DNA of 7,000 nucleotides from an uncultured Clostridia bacterium (lineage in GTDB: Bacteria; Bacillota; Dehalobacteriia; UBA4068; JAAVYR01). This document shows positions 6,538 through 7,000 of this stretch, in pieces. The DNA lies in assembly GCA_946562005.1 (NCBI GenBank), contig CAMNVD010000056.1:1-7000 (forward strand), given 5' to 3'. The position numbers were made by a program, and so were the translations under genes. The notes beneath the pieces are model-generated. The model was not told where the DNA came from. It worked only from the letters and a program-made list of their open reading frames with translations, and did no database searches. Positions within the stretch are counted from its first letter, which is position 1. Each line of letters opens with the position of its first letter.

Positions 6538-6573
6538 CGTCATTCTGAGGGGCGCCGCCCCGAAGAATCTTTT
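6538..6573. repeat. palindromic intergenic repeat, short GC-rich copy
   Basis: This shares GTCATTCTGAG (6539-6549) and CGAAGAATCTTTT (6561-6573) with the larger element at 542-616, but has a different 11-base GC-rich centre. It folds as ATTCT (6542-6546) with AGAAT (6564-6568), then a symmetric GA/GA internal loop, then GGGGC (6549-6553) with GCCCC (6557-6561) around GCC. On the plus strand the hairpin is followed by CTTTT. It may act as a processing or termination barrier at the end of secG, or be a dispersed repeat without a local job. Confidence 0.75.
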
Positions 6574-6607
6574 GTCTCAAACACAAAATCAATTCCCAAA
6601 AACTATC

Positions 6608-6829
6608 CTAGAACAAAGACGCTACCAATGTCAGCACTAAAAAGCAAGCTGCAAGCACCGCAGAGAGCTTTGCCAATAATTGGTCCGCACCTTTGTTTTT
6701 GCCAAACATGGTTTCCATACCGCCTGCAATAGAACCAGACATCCCAGCACTTTTACCAGATTGCAACAATACCGTGGCAATAAGTCCAACAGACGCCAAT
6801 AATTGCAAAATCAAAACAACTGTTTTCAT
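6608..6829 (-). CDS. secG: preprotein translocase subunit SecG
   Basis: SecG is the small accessory subunit of the SecYEG channel and helps SecA-driven protein export across the cytoplasmic membrane. The 73-residue product has the expected two-helix layout: a first membrane segment (about 3-22, VVLILQLLASVGLIATVLLQ), the conserved glycine/serine-rich loop SGKSAGMSGSIAGG (24-37), MFGKNKGADQLLAKL, and a second membrane segment (about 53-72). Length and motifs are typical for Bacillota. A purine-rich GGGGGAAGAG just before the ATG serves as ribosome binding site. In Bacillus, secG also lies upstream of rnr-smpB-ssrA, usually with a carboxylesterase gene between. Here the intervening genes are the thioesterase and the sulfur-transfer pair. 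Confidence 0.96.
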   Translation of the reverse strand: MKTVVLILQLLASVGLIATVLLQSGKSAGMSGSIAGGMETMFGKNKGADQLLAKLSAVLAACFLVLTLVASLF

Positions 6830-6894
6830 GTCTCTTCCCCCTTGCTAAAATTTTTTTTATGTCAATCACATGATTCTTAAAGTTAAGCTAGTCT

Positions 6895-6924
6895 ATTTTA
6901 GCACAAATCAACTGATAGAATCAA
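6895..6924 (-). promoter_or_regulatory. secG promoter, sigma-A type with extended -10
   Basis: On the minus strand TTGATT (6924-6919) is followed after 18 bases by TAAAAT (6900-6895), which is preceded by TGC, giving an extended -10. Transcription would start near 6888, leaving a leader of about 60 bases before secG. No attenuator or riboswitch fold is obvious in that leader. The remaining AT-rich sequence to 7000 shows no gene or clear structure. Confidence 0.55.
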
Positions 6925-7000
6925 GTCATAATTCTACTTTCTGCCAATTATTTTATTTTTATGTTATTCTTTTTGTTTTATTTTTAGCTTTGAATATTAA

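Noticed and set aside
6860..6865. Perfect TTGACA on the minus strand upstream of secG
   Set aside because: A -10 box at normal spacing would fall on the ribosome binding site, and no TATAAT-like sequence is there. The TTGATT/TAAAAT pair further upstream is more plausible.

Overview
The window is a compact stretch of bacterial housekeeping genes, all on the minus strand, read from right to left: secG, a hotdog-fold (PaaI-type) thioesterase, a NifS/IscS-type cysteine desulfurase, thiI, rnr (RNase R), smpB and ssrA (tmRNA). The order secG ... rnr-smpB-ssrA is a classic Bacillota arrangement. The short ThiI without a rhodanese domain, next to its own cysteine desulfurase, also fits Bacillota. I favour an anaerobic member (Negativicutes or Clostridia) but cannot fix the genus from sequence alone. 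I see no phage, transposase, CRISPR or defence genes, and no previously undescribed multi-gene system.

Layout. Positions 1-160 are non-coding, downstream of tmRNA, and hold several inverted repeats. Positions 161-513 are the complete tmRNA, with an encoded tag AKNNNLAYAA. Positions 514-626 carry the ssrA -10 box and a palindromic repeat element. smpB (627-1100) and rnr (1209-3392) follow. A strong, apparently bidirectional terminator at 3451-3508 separates rnr from the upstream sulfur-transfer block. That block is thiI (3509-4690), the cysteine desulfurase (4715-5887) and the thioesterase (5889-6401). A 206-base spacer (6402-6607) with a second, shorter copy of the palindromic repeat separates it from secG (6608-6829). 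secG has a recognisable extended -10 promoter upstream.

Function. There are two modules. The first is sulfur transfer: the desulfurase takes sulfur from cysteine as a persulfide and ThiI uses it for 4-thiouridine in tRNA and possibly thiamine thiazole synthesis. The thioesterase is translationally close-coupled to it (1-base gap) but its substrate is unknown. The second is ribosome rescue and RNA decay: SmpB and tmRNA free stalled ribosomes and tag the unfinished protein, and RNase R degrades the faulty mRNA. SecG belongs to the Sec translocon and is only a positional neighbour.

The points most worth a second look are the tmRNA tag ending in YAA instead of the usual LAA, the two related palindromic repeats (542-616 and 6538-6573), a 3' trailer of ssrA whose sequence is antisense to the tmRNA T-arm, and an arginine-rich insert between the cold-shock domains of RNase R.
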